Below, piece after piece: positions 54,647-63,629 of a stretch of 64,000 bases of DNA. The DNA lies in assembly GCA_023251555.1 (NCBI GenBank), contig JAHEYN010000002.1:62001-126000 (forward strand), written 5' to 3'. The stretch comes from Bacteroidota bacterium (GTDB lineage Bacteria; Bacteroidota; Bacteroidia; AKYH767-A; JAHEYN01). The notes beneath the pieces were generated by a model, which was not told the DNA's origin, did no database searches, and saw only the letters and a program-made list of their open reading frames with translations. The position numbers and the translations under genes were made by a program. Within the stretch, counting starts at the first letter, position 1, and every line of letters begins with the position of its first letter.

Positions 54647-55504
54647 ATGAAGATAGCTGAAACTGTAAAAGATTTAAGTGAAAAACTTTCCCGCGCAAGG
54701 GAAGGCGGATGTTCCATTGGCTTCGTGCCCACCATGGGAGCCCTGCACTCCGGGCACATTTCTCTCGTTGAACGGGCAAAACGGGAGAATACCCTTGTTT
54801 TGTGCAGCATCTTTGTTAATCCCGCCCAGTTTAATGATCCTGCAGACCTGGAGAAATATCCCCGCACTCCCGCTGCCGACATTGAGATGCTGGAGCGTGC
54901 AGAATGCGATATTCTCTTCATGCCGCCTGTAAGCGAAATATATCCGCAGGGTGAAGTGCAGGGTGAATATGATTTCGGCTACCTTGAAAATATCATGGAA
55001 GGCCGTTTCCGCAAAGGGCACTTTAAAGGCGTCGGAAGGGTCGTGGCAAGACTGTTCAGAATATGCGGGCCCGTAACAGCCTATTTCGGGGAAAAAGATT
55101 TTCAGCAGCTGGCGGTTATCAGGATGCTCGTGGAGAAATATCATCTCCCCGCCAGGATTGTGGGGTGCCCCGTGATACGTGAAAACGACGGTCTGGCAAT
55201 GAGTTCGAGGAATGTGCTGCTTTCGGCAGCAGAACGGAAAGATGCTGTTCTCGTCTCGCGTGCGCTCTTCGCAGCACAGGAAAAAGCTGCCGGACTTACC
55301 ATATCAGAAGTGAAAAAACTTGTACACGGAATTTTAAAATCAAGCCCTTTAATACGCCCTGAATATTTCGAGATCGTGGACGGCGATACATTGCTGCCCC
55401 TGGCACAATGGGAAGACGCTGCTTTTATACGCGCATGCATTGCCGTAAAAATCGGGCACGTCCGGCTTATTGACAATGTTCCCTTAAATGTTCCTCCTGC
55501 CTGA
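54647..55504 (+). CDS. panC: Pantothenate synthetase
   Basis: A 285-residue enzyme joining pantoate and beta-alanine. ATP-binding HIGH-like motif FVPTMGALHSGHISLVERA, VNPAQFNDPADLEKYPRT, YFGEKDFQQLAVIRML, and KMSKS-like region LAMSSRNVLLSAAER are present. The start at 54647 (MKIAETVKDL) is chosen; the longer frame has no family match. panD, which supplies beta-alanine, follows 34 bases downstream. A near-consensus -7 box CACTTTTG lies shortly upstream. Confidence 0.96.
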   Translation: MKIAETVKDLSEKLSRAREGGCSIGFVPTMGALHSGHISLVERAKRENTLVLCSIFVNPAQFNDPADLEKYPRTPAADIEMLERAECDILFMPPVSEIYPQGEVQGEYDFGYLENIMEGRFRKGHFKGVGRVVARLFRICGPVTAYFGEKDFQQLAVIRMLVEKYHLPARIVGCPVIRENDGLAMSSRNVLLSAAERKDAVLVSRALFAAQEKAAGLTISEVKKLVHGILKSSPLIRPEYFEIVDGDTLLPLAQWEDAAFIRACIAVKIGHVRLIDNVPLNVPPA

Positions 55505-55524
55505 TTTCTTTCGGTATAAATTTC

Positions 55525-55532
55525 TACTTTTG
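55525..55532 (+). promoter_or_regulatory. Possible -7 box before panD
   Basis: TACTTTTG matches TAnnTTTG but ends only 6 bases before the panD ATG, so transcription from it would give an almost leaderless mRNA. No clear -33 box. Confidence 0.35.
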
Positions 55533-55538
55533 CGCTCT

Positions 55539-55889
55539 ATGCAGATACAAGTCGTAAAATCCAAGATACACCGTGTAAAACTTACCCAGACAGAGCTTCA
55601 TTACGTGGGAAGCATTACCATTGATGAAACCCTGATGGAAGCCGCTAACCTCATTGAGAACGAACGGGTGCAGGTTGTGAATATCAATAACGGGGAAAGG
55701 CTCGAAACTTATGTTATCCGCGGGGAGCGCAACTCCGGAATTATCTGCCTCAACGGGCCGGCAGCCCGCAAAGGCGCCGTGGGAGACATGGTTATAGTTA
55801 TCTCCTATGCTTCCATGGATTTTGAGGAAGCAAAAAAATTTAAACCCTTTCTTGTATACCCGGGTGAAAATAATCGTTTAATCAGCTGA
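55539..55889 (+). CDS. panD: Aspartate 1-decarboxylase
   Basis: A 116-residue pyruvoyl-dependent enzyme making beta-alanine from aspartate. The self-cleavage site is G24-S25 (ELHYVGSITID), and VQVVNINNGERLETYVI, GIICLNGPAARKGAVGDMVIVISYA are conserved. The start at 55539 (MQIQVVKSKIHRVKLTQ) is chosen by homology. It sits between panC and a flippase-like gene, forming a panC-panD-flippase-rfaE2 operon by spacing (34, 3 and -4 bases). Confidence 0.97.
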   Translation: MQIQVVKSKIHRVKLTQTELHYVGSITIDETLMEAANLIENERVQVVNINNGERLETYVIRGERNSGIICLNGPAARKGAVGDMVIVISYASMDFEEAKKFKPFLVYPGENNRLIS

Positions 55890-55892
55890 AAT

Positions 55893-56900
55893 TTGAAAAG
55901 CAGGCTCCTTGGTCTGGTCAAATACCTGCTTCTCTCCTGTGCTGGCGCCGGGCTTCTGTTCCTTACCTTCCGCGGCCAGAACCTCGGACAGATCTACCGC
56001 GATATCTCCCATGCAGATTATTTCTGGATTGGACTGTCTCTGTTCGCTTCACTTTTGGCATACATCAGCAGGGCCTGGCGATGGAATCTGCTTATAGAGC
56101 CCCTTGGCTATAAACCCCTCCTGCATCATAGTTTTTTCTCCCTGATGGCGGGGTACCTCGCCAATCTCGCCATCCCCCGAATCGGGGAAGTAACCCGTTG
56201 TGCCTCCCTCAGCAGGGCGGGGAAAATCCCTTTCAGCATTTTACTTGGGACAGTGGTTGCCGAAAGAGTCATTGATGTTATCTCCCTGCTGCTTCTCTCC
56301 TGCCTCGCCCTTGCCCTGGAGTTTGATAAACTCGGAGGCTTCGCTTACAGGCACATCCTCATCCCTGCTGCTGGCCGTTTGGCTACCGTTACACAAAACT
56401 TTCCCCTGCTCTGGATTTTATTACTCTCCGGAACCGCCCTCCTCGCAGCCTTTTTCCTTATAAAGAGATATTCCCTGGGCAATACCCTTTTGGGAGAGAA
56501 AGCCGCAAATTTTATACGGGGACTGCTGCATGGATTTAAGTCCGTGCTGAAAATGAAGAATAATAAATTGTTCCTGTTACACACATTTTTCATCTGGACG
56601 ATGTATTTCCTGACCTCTTATTTCTGTTTTTTTGCTCTGCCCGCAACTTCCGGCCTCGGACCGGCGGCAGGGCTGTTTGCCCTTGTGGTAGGCGGCTTCG
56701 GAATGAGCGCCCCGGTACAGGGAGGCTTCGGAACCTTTCATCTTTTTGTCTCAAGAGGATTGCAGCTTTACCAGGTTTCTCTCACCGACGGCCTGGTTTT
56801 CGCCACGCTCGTTCATACGTTTCAGACTATCTTTGCAATATTCCTCGGGGGGCTCTCATTCTTCTTTCTCATATTCTCCAAAAAAGAAGCAACGGCATGA
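55893..56900 (+). CDS. Lysylphosphatidylglycerol synthase-like flippase domain protein
   Basis: A 335-residue membrane protein of the UPF0104/'flippase-like domain' family, with seven or eight predicted helices (LLSCAGAGLLFLTF, FFSLMAGYLANLAIPRIGEV, IDVISLLLLSCLALAL) and the typical VAERVIDV and SAPVQGGFGTFHL motifs. It starts with TTG at 55893, three bases after panD; no better ATG is near. It corresponds to the membrane part of MprF-type proteins without a synthase domain; possibly a lipid or glycolipid flippase. The next gene's ATG overlaps its stop by 4 bases (ATGA). Confidence 0.85.
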   Translation: MKSRLLGLVKYLLLSCAGAGLLFLTFRGQNLGQIYRDISHADYFWIGLSLFASLLAYISRAWRWNLLIEPLGYKPLLHHSFFSLMAGYLANLAIPRIGEVTRCASLSRAGKIPFSILLGTVVAERVIDVISLLLLSCLALALEFDKLGGFAYRHILIPAAGRLATVTQNFPLLWILLLSGTALLAAFFLIKRYSLGNTLLGEKAANFIRGLLHGFKSVLKMKNNKLFLLHTFFIWTMYFLTSYFCFFALPATSGLGPAAGLFALVVGGFGMSAPVQGGFGTFHLFVSRGLQLYQVSLTDGLVFATLVHTFQTIFAIFLGGLSFFFLIFSKKEATA

Positions 56901-57391
56901 AAAAATCAGAAGTCATAAAATCTAAAATATATACCACGGAGAACTTAACCCGCCTCCTCGCCATCTGGAGATTTAAAAACAAAAAAATTGTTTTTACCAA
57001 TGGCTGCTTCGACCTTATTCACCGGGGGCACGTGGAATACCTTGCCGGGGCGGCTGAACTGGGAAATATTCTTATCGTTGGAGTTAATTCTGACCGCTCT
57101 GTCCGGACACAAGGTAAAGGGCCTTCCCGCCCTATACAGGATGAAACCTCCAGGGCGCTGATTCTTGCCGCTATGCATGTGGTGGATGCAGTGATTATTT
57201 TTGATGAAGACACGCCCTATGAACTTATCCGTCTTATCATGCCTGATGTGCTTGTAAAAGGCGGCGACTGGCAGCCGGAGAAAATTGCAGGGTATGATAT
57301 CGTAACCGCCAATGGGGGCATTGTTACAAGCATTGCCTTTGTTGAAGGATATTCCACCTCTCTCATTGAAAAGAAAATTAAAGAAGGATGA
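56897..57391 (+). CDS. rfaE2: D-glycero-beta-D-manno-heptose 1-phosphate adenylyltransferase
   Basis: A 164-residue nucleotidyltransferase of the RfaE C-terminal type. The HxGH-like motif is TNGCFDLIHRGHVEYLAGAA, with VGVNSDRSVR, GPSRPIQDETSRALILAA and DVLVKGGDW. It makes ADP-heptose for lipopolysaccharide core. The gene is stand-alone (no kinase domain), and its ATG overlaps the stop of the membrane-protein gene, so they are translationally coupled. The kinase RfaE1 must be elsewhere. Confidence 0.93.
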   Translation: MKKSEVIKSKIYTTENLTRLLAIWRFKNKKIVFTNGCFDLIHRGHVEYLAGAAELGNILIVGVNSDRSVRTQGKGPSRPIQDETSRALILAAMHVVDAVIIFDEDTPYELIRLIMPDVLVKGGDWQPEKIAGYDIVTANGGIVTSIAFVEGYSTSLIEKKIKEG

Positions 57392-57437
57392 CAAGGGAGG
57401 GGGAAAGAGGCTATATTTCCGTGAGGCCTTTATACCC

Positions 57438-57467
57438 TTGTAATATTCATTATTTTCAATAACTTTG
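57438..57467 (+). promoter_or_regulatory. Sigma-A promoter for the lipoprotein-radA cluster
   Basis: TTG (57438-57440), a 19-nt spacer and TAACTTTG (57460-57467) agree with the Bacteroidota consensus. It is 29 bases upstream of the first lipoprotein gene. Confidence 0.65.
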
Positions 57468-57496
57468 CTGCCCTGAAATCAGTACCCCGCCTTGCA

Positions 57497-57925
57497 ATGA
57501 CTCTTATTCCCAAATACAGGATATTGTATCTTGTTATTGCCATGGCAATACTGGGAGGCTGTGAAAATGTCATAGGGTTCCATTCCAAGTCAAAGCTTGA
57601 TCAGAATATAGGAGGTACATGGGAGGTACTTGTCAGGCCTGTATCCGATCCAATCAAGGCCCCGATAGAAGAAGACTGGATTATGGGAGGCGGGGTTTTT
57701 TATGTGGTTAAAAATACAGGCAGTGTTGTGGATACTTTTTATACCGGCGGATATGCTATTGATGCTTCTCTCTCCAAATCATTTCTTGTTCTCGTGAATG
57801 TGGACCCCCTTAATACTGAACTCGAGGCAAGGTGGGAAATACTAGAGTTAAATACTAAAGTCTGCCGGATTGCCAGGACTTATGGCGGCGGCGGTGTGGC
57901 TACGTACGAATTTCAGAAAAAGTAA
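57497..57925 (+). CDS. Small lipocalin-like lipoprotein
   Basis: A 142-residue predicted lipoprotein, lipobox AILGGC (C23). The mature part is beta-rich and begins with a GTWEVLV segment like lipocalin-type barrels (GGTWEVLVRPVSDPIKAP). No function is known. The next gene, 24 bases on, codes for a similar-size lipoprotein with GTWKLIP at the same place, so the two are probably distant paralogues. Confidence 0.7.
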   Translation: MTLIPKYRILYLVIAMAILGGCENVIGFHSKSKLDQNIGGTWEVLVRPVSDPIKAPIEEDWIMGGGVFYVVKNTGSVVDTFYTGGYAIDASLSKSFLVLVNVDPLNTELEARWEILELNTKVCRIARTYGGGGVATYEFQKK

Positions 57926-57948
57926 TATATGCTTAACCTTTAATCCCG

Positions 57949-58383
57949 ATGAAAAAGTATTTCCTTATCATAATGTCTGCGCTCCTTGCAGGGATGGTAT
58001 GGTCCGGCTGCCAGACAGACGGCTCTTACATCTCCGACAAGAATCTCCAAAAGATGCTCCTCGGAACATGGAAACTTATCCCTATCGTGTGGGATGATAC
58101 AATCCCCGAAAAATGGACATTCAGTGATGGGGGAGCCTTGAAAATTGATAAGACAGCGTCCCTGACCGGGAAGGATTCTACCTGGTATAACCTTACTTAT
58201 TCTTCCGGCGGCGGCATTACCAAGTCGTATGTGACTATTGCAGGGTTTCCCGCCAATAAAGATATTTATAACGGGAAATGGCAGGTGGTGCATATCACCA
58301 ATTCTGTGCTGGTGATAATTAATGCGCAGACTTCCGGTGGAAAAAGTGCCGGAGAATCGGAGCGGGAGTTTACCAAAGAATAA
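57949..58383 (+). CDS. Small lipocalin-like lipoprotein
   Basis: A 144-residue predicted lipoprotein with lipobox VWSGC (C20), then LLGTWKLIPIVWDDTIPEKW and TFSDGGALKIDK, resembling 'lipocalin-like' Bacteroidota domains (GTWxL...WTFxxDGxL). It lies between the preceding lipoprotein and radA (27 bases downstream). Function is unknown. Confidence 0.72.
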   Translation: MKKYFLIIMSALLAGMVWSGCQTDGSYISDKNLQKMLLGTWKLIPIVWDDTIPEKWTFSDGGALKIDKTASLTGKDSTWYNLTYSSGGGITKSYVTIAGFPANKDIYNGKWQVVHITNSVLVIINAQTSGGKSAGESEREFTKE

Positions 58384-58410
58384 GTTTCAGATTTTTTATG
58401 TAACTGACTG

Positions 58411-59778
58411 ATGGCAAAGCCCAGGACAAGTTTTTTTTGCCAGAACTGCGGGGCACAGTCAGCAAAGTGGATTGGGCGCTGCCCTTCCTGCAACGAATGG
58501 AATACATACGTGGAAGAGCTCATCCAAAGCGGGGAAGATAAAAAGCTGTGGGCAGGAGCGTCTGCTCCCGGTAAAGCGGCAAAACCCTCCCTTGTATCTG
58601 AAATTTCACTTGCTGCGGGTAACCGCATGGCGATTCCCGACCGGGAACTGAACAGGGTTCTTGGAAATGGTCTTGTATATGGCTCCCTGACACTCGTTGG
58701 TGGTGAGCCGGGAATAGGGAAGTCCACCCTGATGCTGCAGTTGGCTCTCTCTCTTAAAGGCAAAAAAGTGCTGTATGTTTCCGGGGAAGAAAGCGGCCGG
58801 CAAATCAGGATGCGTGCGGAGCGCACAGGTATCACGAATGAGCAGTGTTACATCCTCGCTGAAACTTCCACGCAGAATATCTTTCAGCAGGCGGAAGCGC
58901 TGGCCCCCGATCTCCTAATCATTGATTCCATACAGACGCTTTATACATCAAGGATAGAATCTTCGCCCGGCAGCATTTCCCAGGTGCGCGAATGTACGGC
59001 AGAACTGATGCGGTATGCCAAAGAAACTGCGGTCCCTGTTTTTCTTGTCGGACATATTACCAAGGACGGCAGCATCGCCGGCCCCAAAGTGCTGGAACAC
59101 ATGGTAGATACCGTATTGCAGTTTGAAGGAGATCGCCACCACATGTACAGGATACTGCGTGCTGTCAAGAACCGCTTTGGATCCTCTTCGGAGATAGGGA
59201 TTTATGAAATGCGGGAGTCAGGCCTGGAAGAGGTTACAAATCCTTCACGGGTGCTTATCTCCGAAAGAGACGAATTGCTGAGCGGGGTGGCGGTGGCCTC
59301 AACCATTGAAGGAGCGCGCCCCATGCTTATTGAAACGCAGGCGCTGGTGAGTTCTGCAGTGTATGGAACACCGCAGCGCAGCGCTACAGGTTTTGATCTC
59401 CGCAGGCTCAACATGCTTCTGGCAGTGCTGGAAAAAAGGTGCGGATTCAGGCTGGCGGCCAAAGATGTGTTTTTGAATATTACCGGAGGCATACGCGTTG
59501 AAGACCCTGCTGTTGACCTTGCCGTGGTTTGCGCGGTGCTTTCGTCCGGCGAAGATGTTCCGGTGGCTTCCCGGTTGTGTTTCTCTGCAGAGATAGGCCT
59601 GTCGGGTGAGGTACGCCCCGTGAGCCGTATCGAACAAAGGATATCGGAAGCTGAAAAACTGGGGTTTGAGAAGATATGTATCTCAAAATTCAACAGAAAA
59701 AGCCTTGACCTCAAAAGATTTAAAATAGAAGTCGTTTTTGCTGGAAAGATTGAAGAAGTTGTGAAGGTGCTTTTCTGA
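58411..59778 (+). CDS. radA: DNA repair protein RadA
   Basis: A 455-residue RecA-like branch-migration protein. A zinc finger with C10, C13, C24, C27 (FFCQNCG ... GRCPSCNEW) is followed by Walker A GGEPGIGKSTLML (~98), the RadA signature AVKNRFGSSSEIGIYEM, and a Lon-protease-like C-terminal domain (~290-455; GGIRVEDPAVDLAVVCAVLS). It processes recombination intermediates. It follows two small lipoprotein genes and is convergent with the OmpA-type gene. Confidence 0.97.
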   Translation: MAKPRTSFFCQNCGAQSAKWIGRCPSCNEWNTYVEELIQSGEDKKLWAGASAPGKAAKPSLVSEISLAAGNRMAIPDRELNRVLGNGLVYGSLTLVGGEPGIGKSTLMLQLALSLKGKKVLYVSGEESGRQIRMRAERTGITNEQCYILAETSTQNIFQQAEALAPDLLIIDSIQTLYTSRIESSPGSISQVRECTAELMRYAKETAVPVFLVGHITKDGSIAGPKVLEHMVDTVLQFEGDRHHMYRILRAVKNRFGSSSEIGIYEMRESGLEEVTNPSRVLISERDELLSGVAVASTIEGARPMLIETQALVSSAVYGTPQRSATGFDLRRLNMLLAVLEKRCGFRLAAKDVFLNITGGIRVEDPAVDLAVVCAVLSSGEDVPVASRLCFSAEIGLSGEVRPVSRIEQRISEAEKLGFEKICISKFNRKSLDLKRFKIEVVFAGKIEEVVKVLF

Positions 59779-59787
59779 ACCGCCCCC

Positions 59788-60807
59788 TTAATTTGTTTCC
59801 AGGACCTTCAGCAGCTCGTCAAGCCTGGGAGAGAGAATGATTTCCGTTCGCCTGTTTTTCTTTCTTGCCTCCGCAGTTTTTGCATGATCTAAAGGGAGAT
59901 ATTCTCCTCTTCCCGCAGCAGTCAGGCGTTTCGGGTCTATTGAGGTGCCGGAGGTCAGTATCTTCACAATCGAAGTGGCACGTATCACGCTCAGGTCCCA
60001 GTTGTCTTTTATCTCCCCGCTGCCCTTCATGGGAACATCATCGGTATGTCCTTCGATCAGGATGTTGATATCCGGGTTCTTTTCGAGAACCCTCGCCAGC
60101 TGTTTCAGGGCCTCCTGGCCTTTGGGATCAACTACAGTGCTCCCCGTGGCAAAGAGCAGGCGCTCTTCGAGCGAAACATAGACTTTCCCGTTTTTCTGTG
60201 TTACAGTCAGGCCTTTGTCCTGAAAGCCGAGCAATGCCCCGGCGACAGTATTCTTAAGGGCATTTACAGTGGAATCTTTGCGCATGAGGATCATTTTGAG
60301 CTCCTGTACTTTATTTTCCCTCTGCTGCAGTTCCCTGCCCATTTCGTCAAGGCTTTTTTCCTTGGCGGAAAGTTCCCTGTCAAGTTTTTTCAGCGCATCT
60401 TCTTTTCTCTGCAGTTCCTCCTGCGTGGAATTAAGCTGTGCAATGACTTTTTTCGTTTCTTCTGAATTTCCCTGCAGGAGCTTGTCATTATTGGCGATAA
60501 GCTTATCATAGGACTTGGTGAGGTCGTTGTATAGCTGGTTCAGCCTGCGGTAACTGTTCCCCCCATCCGCGGTATCTTTTTCAAGGCGGGAATTGTTTTT
60601 CATTGCTTCCTCATACCGGGAGGAGAACTCATTATTTTTAGTTGTGAGCTGCTCATTTTCAGTTTTCAGCCGTGCCGTGGTGCTGTCACATTCTTTTTGC
60701 CGGGCTTTGAGCTCGTCAAACTGCCTTGAGGGAACGCAGCCATGAAGCAGGAGCCCCCCTGCAATGAGTATTGTAAAGCAACAGGCGGGATGGAATTTTT
60801 TAAGCAT
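59788..60807 (-). CDS. OmpA-family lipoprotein with coiled coil
   Basis: A 339-residue lipoprotein (lipobox LLLHGC, C24), a long coiled coil (~35-190; ELKARQKECDSTTARLKTEN and the NDKLLQGNSEETKKVIAQLN region), and a C-terminal OmpA/MotB peptidoglycan-binding domain (~215-320; ILIEGHTDDVPMKGS, RLTAAGRGEYLPLD, KNRRTEIILSP). It probably bridges the outer membrane to peptidoglycan. Convergent with radA, with 9 bases between the stops. Confidence 0.9.
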   Translation of the reverse strand: MLKKFHPACCFTILIAGGLLLHGCVPSRQFDELKARQKECDSTTARLKTENEQLTTKNNEFSSRYEEAMKNNSRLEKDTADGGNSYRRLNQLYNDLTKSYDKLIANNDKLLQGNSEETKKVIAQLNSTQEELQRKEDALKKLDRELSAKEKSLDEMGRELQQRENKVQELKMILMRKDSTVNALKNTVAGALLGFQDKGLTVTQKNGKVYVSLEERLLFATGSTVVDPKGQEALKQLARVLEKNPDINILIEGHTDDVPMKGSGEIKDNWDLSVIRATSIVKILTSGTSIDPKRLTAAGRGEYLPLDHAKTAEARKKNRRTEIILSPRLDELLKVLETN

Positions 60808-60947
60808 GGGTGAGTTTGTTTATGGACGTGTTAAAATTACGTCAAACCCAAAGTGAAAAGTCCCACCCTCTATTTAAAGTTTTTAACAGGACAAGTTGAT
60901 AACGGAAGGAGGTCTTTATTGGTCTCGGGTGCCGGGGAAGAAAAAGT

Positions 60948-61847
60948 TTATTCCTTTTTATCCTTCTTTATTAATGGCATCACCCCTGCCATGTCACCGA
61001 TCATGTTAATCATTTCTGTGTTGGAGGGCACCACGATTTTGGAATTGCTGGACAGGGATTTCTCCAGTGCCTCGAGCCGGCGGAGAAGCTGGGCATTGCC
61101 CACGAAATATTTTTCTGCAGCCTCATTCACGAGGGCGATGGCCTGGGCTTCGCCTTCAGCCTGGAGAATCTTAAACTGCCGTATCCCTTCAGCTTCCAGT
61201 ATTTTGGCCTGCCGGCTTCCTTCCGCCCTTTTTATTTCGGCACGCTTTTCACCGTCGGCTTTGGTTTCTATGGCAGTGGCGAAATCAACGGCAGCAAGTT
61301 TTTCGTTCTCGGCCTTTACGATTTTATTCATTGTTTCCTGTACGTCCTTGGGAGGGTCAATCTCTTTCAGCTCTGTGCGGATAATATCAATACCCCATTC
61401 TTTGGTTTCGTCCATCAGGGTGGAATGAAGCTCCTTGTTTATTTTTCCCCTTTCGCTGTTGGCGGACTTCAGCGTAAGCGTGCCGATGATGTTTCTCAGG
61501 GTAGTACGCGCAAGGTTTACTACCTGCAGTTGTATGGTGTTAACATTGTACTGGGAGTTTTTGACGCTTGCCTCGTCCGGCCGTATCCTGAAATAGACCT
61601 GTGCGTCCACCTTGGCGTTCAGGTTATCATTGGTGATAATTTCCTGGGGTTCTGCATCCACCATCTGCTCGGTTACATTAATGAGGTACATTTTCTCAAT
61701 GAAAGGAATAACCCACTGGAACCCGGGATAAGCAAAGCGCTGATATTTCCCGAAACGCTCCACCAGCCCACGGTGGGTAGGCCTGATCATGCGGATCCCG
61801 GCAAAAAATAAAATAACGGCAAGGAGAATGGCGATTTGTAATATCAT
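60948..61847 (-). CDS. SPFH/Band 7 membrane protein (QmcA-like)
   Basis: A 299-residue protein with one N-terminal membrane helix (MILQIAILLAVILFFAGIRM), an SPFH domain (~25-190; GLVERFGKYQRFAYPGFQWV, NARTTLRNIIGTLTL-like VVNLARTTLRNIIGTL) and a helical coiled-coil tail (~190-265; EIKRAEGSRQAKILEAEGIR, QFKILQAEGEAQA). QmcA-type SPFH proteins form membrane microdomain rings. No NfeD partner gene is adjacent. Confidence 0.9.
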   Translation of the reverse strand: MILQIAILLAVILFFAGIRMIRPTHRGLVERFGKYQRFAYPGFQWVIPFIEKMYLINVTEQMVDAEPQEIITNDNLNAKVDAQVYFRIRPDEASVKNSQYNVNTIQLQVVNLARTTLRNIIGTLTLKSANSERGKINKELHSTLMDETKEWGIDIIRTELKEIDPPKDVQETMNKIVKAENEKLAAVDFATAIETKADGEKRAEIKRAEGSRQAKILEAEGIRQFKILQAEGEAQAIALVNEAAEKYFVGNAQLLRRLEALEKSLSSNSKIVVPSNTEMINMIGDMAGVMPLIKKDKKE

Positions 61848-61923
61848 GGCAGTAAGATTTTGGTTGCTCCCAAAGATAATGATTTATCCGCCCTTGCCCT
61901 GCCTGTTCCCGAAAATGTAATGT

Positions 61924-62496
61924 TTACCAGTTGTCTTTATCAATCACCTTGGGAGCTGTGCGCATGGCATGCTGCAGGTTTTTGATTACATCGTTTGTGA
62001 TGATGGAGTCTGTCTGGTACAGGTAATAGTTGTTGGATTTATATTTGTCTTTTTGTTCAATCCACTTTTCAATGGGGTAATAAGACTGCTGCTTCCAGTT
62101 TATTTCCGTGATTTCGTATTTGTACTTACCTTCTTTTACAGCTACGGTGATTGTGTATTGAACAATCCCTGCGTCCATCTTCACTCCTTTTTCATTGGGC
62201 GGACTGTAGATTCTGAAGCGGGGCTTCCCGACGATTTTCAGTGCAACCGTGTCTTTTTCGCGAATCACTTCAGTTGGGTTTTTGTAATAGGTGTTAAACC
62301 ACCCCGATGCTCTTTTGAACAATTCATTCTTCCCGGTGTTTTTGACTTCATCCACTGCAGCGTAGGTAACAAGTTTGGTATTAGGATCCGTAGGCATGAC
62401 GGGGGCTTGTATTTCCTGCTGCTTTTGCCGGGCAGTTACAATGCCAAACCCTGCTGCGATACACAGAGCAAGAGGAATCAATTTTTTTGTTTTCAT
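61924..62496 (-). CDS. DUF4468-like exported protein
   Basis: A 190-residue exported protein starting at 62496 (MKTKKLIPLALCIAAGFGIV; signal peptide). Its mature part resembles Bacteroidota 'DUF4468 with TBP-like fold' proteins: KNTGKNELFKRASGWFNTYY, IVQYTITVAVKEGKYKYEIT and WIEQKDKYKSNNYYLYQTD. Function is unknown. The D,D-carboxypeptidase gene ends 5 bases upstream, so they share a transcript. Confidence 0.72.
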   Translation of the reverse strand: MKTKKLIPLALCIAAGFGIVTARQKQQEIQAPVMPTDPNTKLVTYAAVDEVKNTGKNELFKRASGWFNTYYKNPTEVIREKDTVALKIVGKPRFRIYSPPNEKGVKMDAGIVQYTITVAVKEGKYKYEITEINWKQQSYYPIEKWIEQKDKYKSNNYYLYQTDSIITNDVIKNLQHAMRTAPKVIDKDNW

Positions 62497-62501
62497 GATT
62501 A

Positions 62502-63539
62502 TCAGTTTGAGGATTTGTTGATTTTTACAGAGGAGGTGTCGCCGGTAACAGGCTGCCCGAGGCGTCCGAGGCATAATACGTTTCCATAATAATTGCTGAG
62601 CATATTGGCAACAAAATTATTTCTTGCAGCCTGTGTCGGGGAGCCAAGAACGATTGCTACCAGCCTGTGCCCGGCACGCAGGGCAGTAGCTACGATGCAG
62701 AAGCTGGCTTTGAAAGTGAAACCGGTTTTTAACCCGTCCACTTCAGAATATTTGAGGGCAAGTTTGTTGTGATTCTTGAGGTCGAATTTCGCTGCACCTT
62801 CACGGATGTACTCCCCGTCTTTGCGCGATATTTCCAGTATCACGGGATATTTAAGTATTTCTTTTGTAAGGAGCAGAAGATCGTGGGGGGAGGAGTAGTT
62901 ATCTCTTTCTCCGAACCTTGCAGGCAGGCCCGTGGAGTTACAAAAGCCTGTATTTTTCATTCCCAGTTCGAACGCTCTCTGGTTCATGCGAAGCACAAAA
63001 TCTTTCTCTGTTCCACCGAGATGCTGCGTAAGGAGAAAGCATGCATCGTTGGCTGAGGCAATGAGAGATGATTTGAGAAGGTCGTAAACAGTAAAAACTT
63101 CTCCGGGACTCAGGTATACTTTTGAGCTGCTGATCCTTGAAGCTTCTTTTGTAACGGTTACCGGGGTATCCCAGCTGATTTTTTTGCTCATCACATCTTC
63201 TGTTACAAGTAATGCCGTCATCATCTTTGTGAGCGAAGCAACAGCAAAGGAGGAGTCAGCTTGTTTTGTCCACACCACCTCATTTTTTTCTGCGTCGTAA
63301 AGAAGCCCCGCTTTTGCTACCTGGTCTTTCTCCACGAGGCCGGGGATAAAATTTACAGCATAGTTCCCGGCAGAAGATGTGCCTGGGGCCTTGTCGAAAA
63401 AGGTTGATTTATCAGGGTGCTCCGTGCTTTTGGAAATAACAATTTTATGCGGGAACAATAGCAGGGAAATGCACAGGAGGACTCCCGGTACAAGAAAAAC
63501 AATAATCCTGATGCGCTTCATTCTGTTTTTATACTCCAT
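62502..63539 (-). CDS. D-alanyl-D-alanine carboxypeptidase (PBP5/6 family)
   Basis: A 345-residue penicillin-binding protein, peptidase family S11. Catalytic motifs: SLTK (AVASLTKMMTALL, S-x-x-K), SAND (S-x-N) and KTG (VDGLKTGFTFKASF). A single N-terminal membrane anchor (RIRIIVFLVPGVLLCISLLL) replaces the C-terminal amphipathic anchor of E. coli DacA, and no PBP5 C-terminal domain is present. It trims peptidoglycan pentapeptides. Start at 63539 (MEYKNRMKRIR) is assumed; ATG at 63521 is also possible. Confidence 0.92.
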   Translation of the reverse strand: MEYKNRMKRIRIIVFLVPGVLLCISLLLFPHKIVISKSTEHPDKSTFFDKAPGTSSAGNYAVNFIPGLVEKDQVAKAGLLYDAEKNEVVWTKQADSSFAVASLTKMMTALLVTEDVMSKKISWDTPVTVTKEASRISSSKVYLSPGEVFTVYDLLKSSLIASANDACFLLTQHLGGTEKDFVLRMNQRAFELGMKNTGFCNSTGLPARFGERDNYSSPHDLLLLTKEILKYPVILEISRKDGEYIREGAAKFDLKNHNKLALKYSEVDGLKTGFTFKASFCIVATALRAGHRLVAIVLGSPTQAARNNFVANMLSNYYGNVLCLGRLGQPVTGDTSSVKINKSSN

Positions 63540-63629
63540 GCATACAAGTATATTACTAATCCCGCACACATACAATTAATGCGGCCTGCTTCTTTCAACA
63601 GGCTGGTGTTAATTGCCACGCGGCGATAT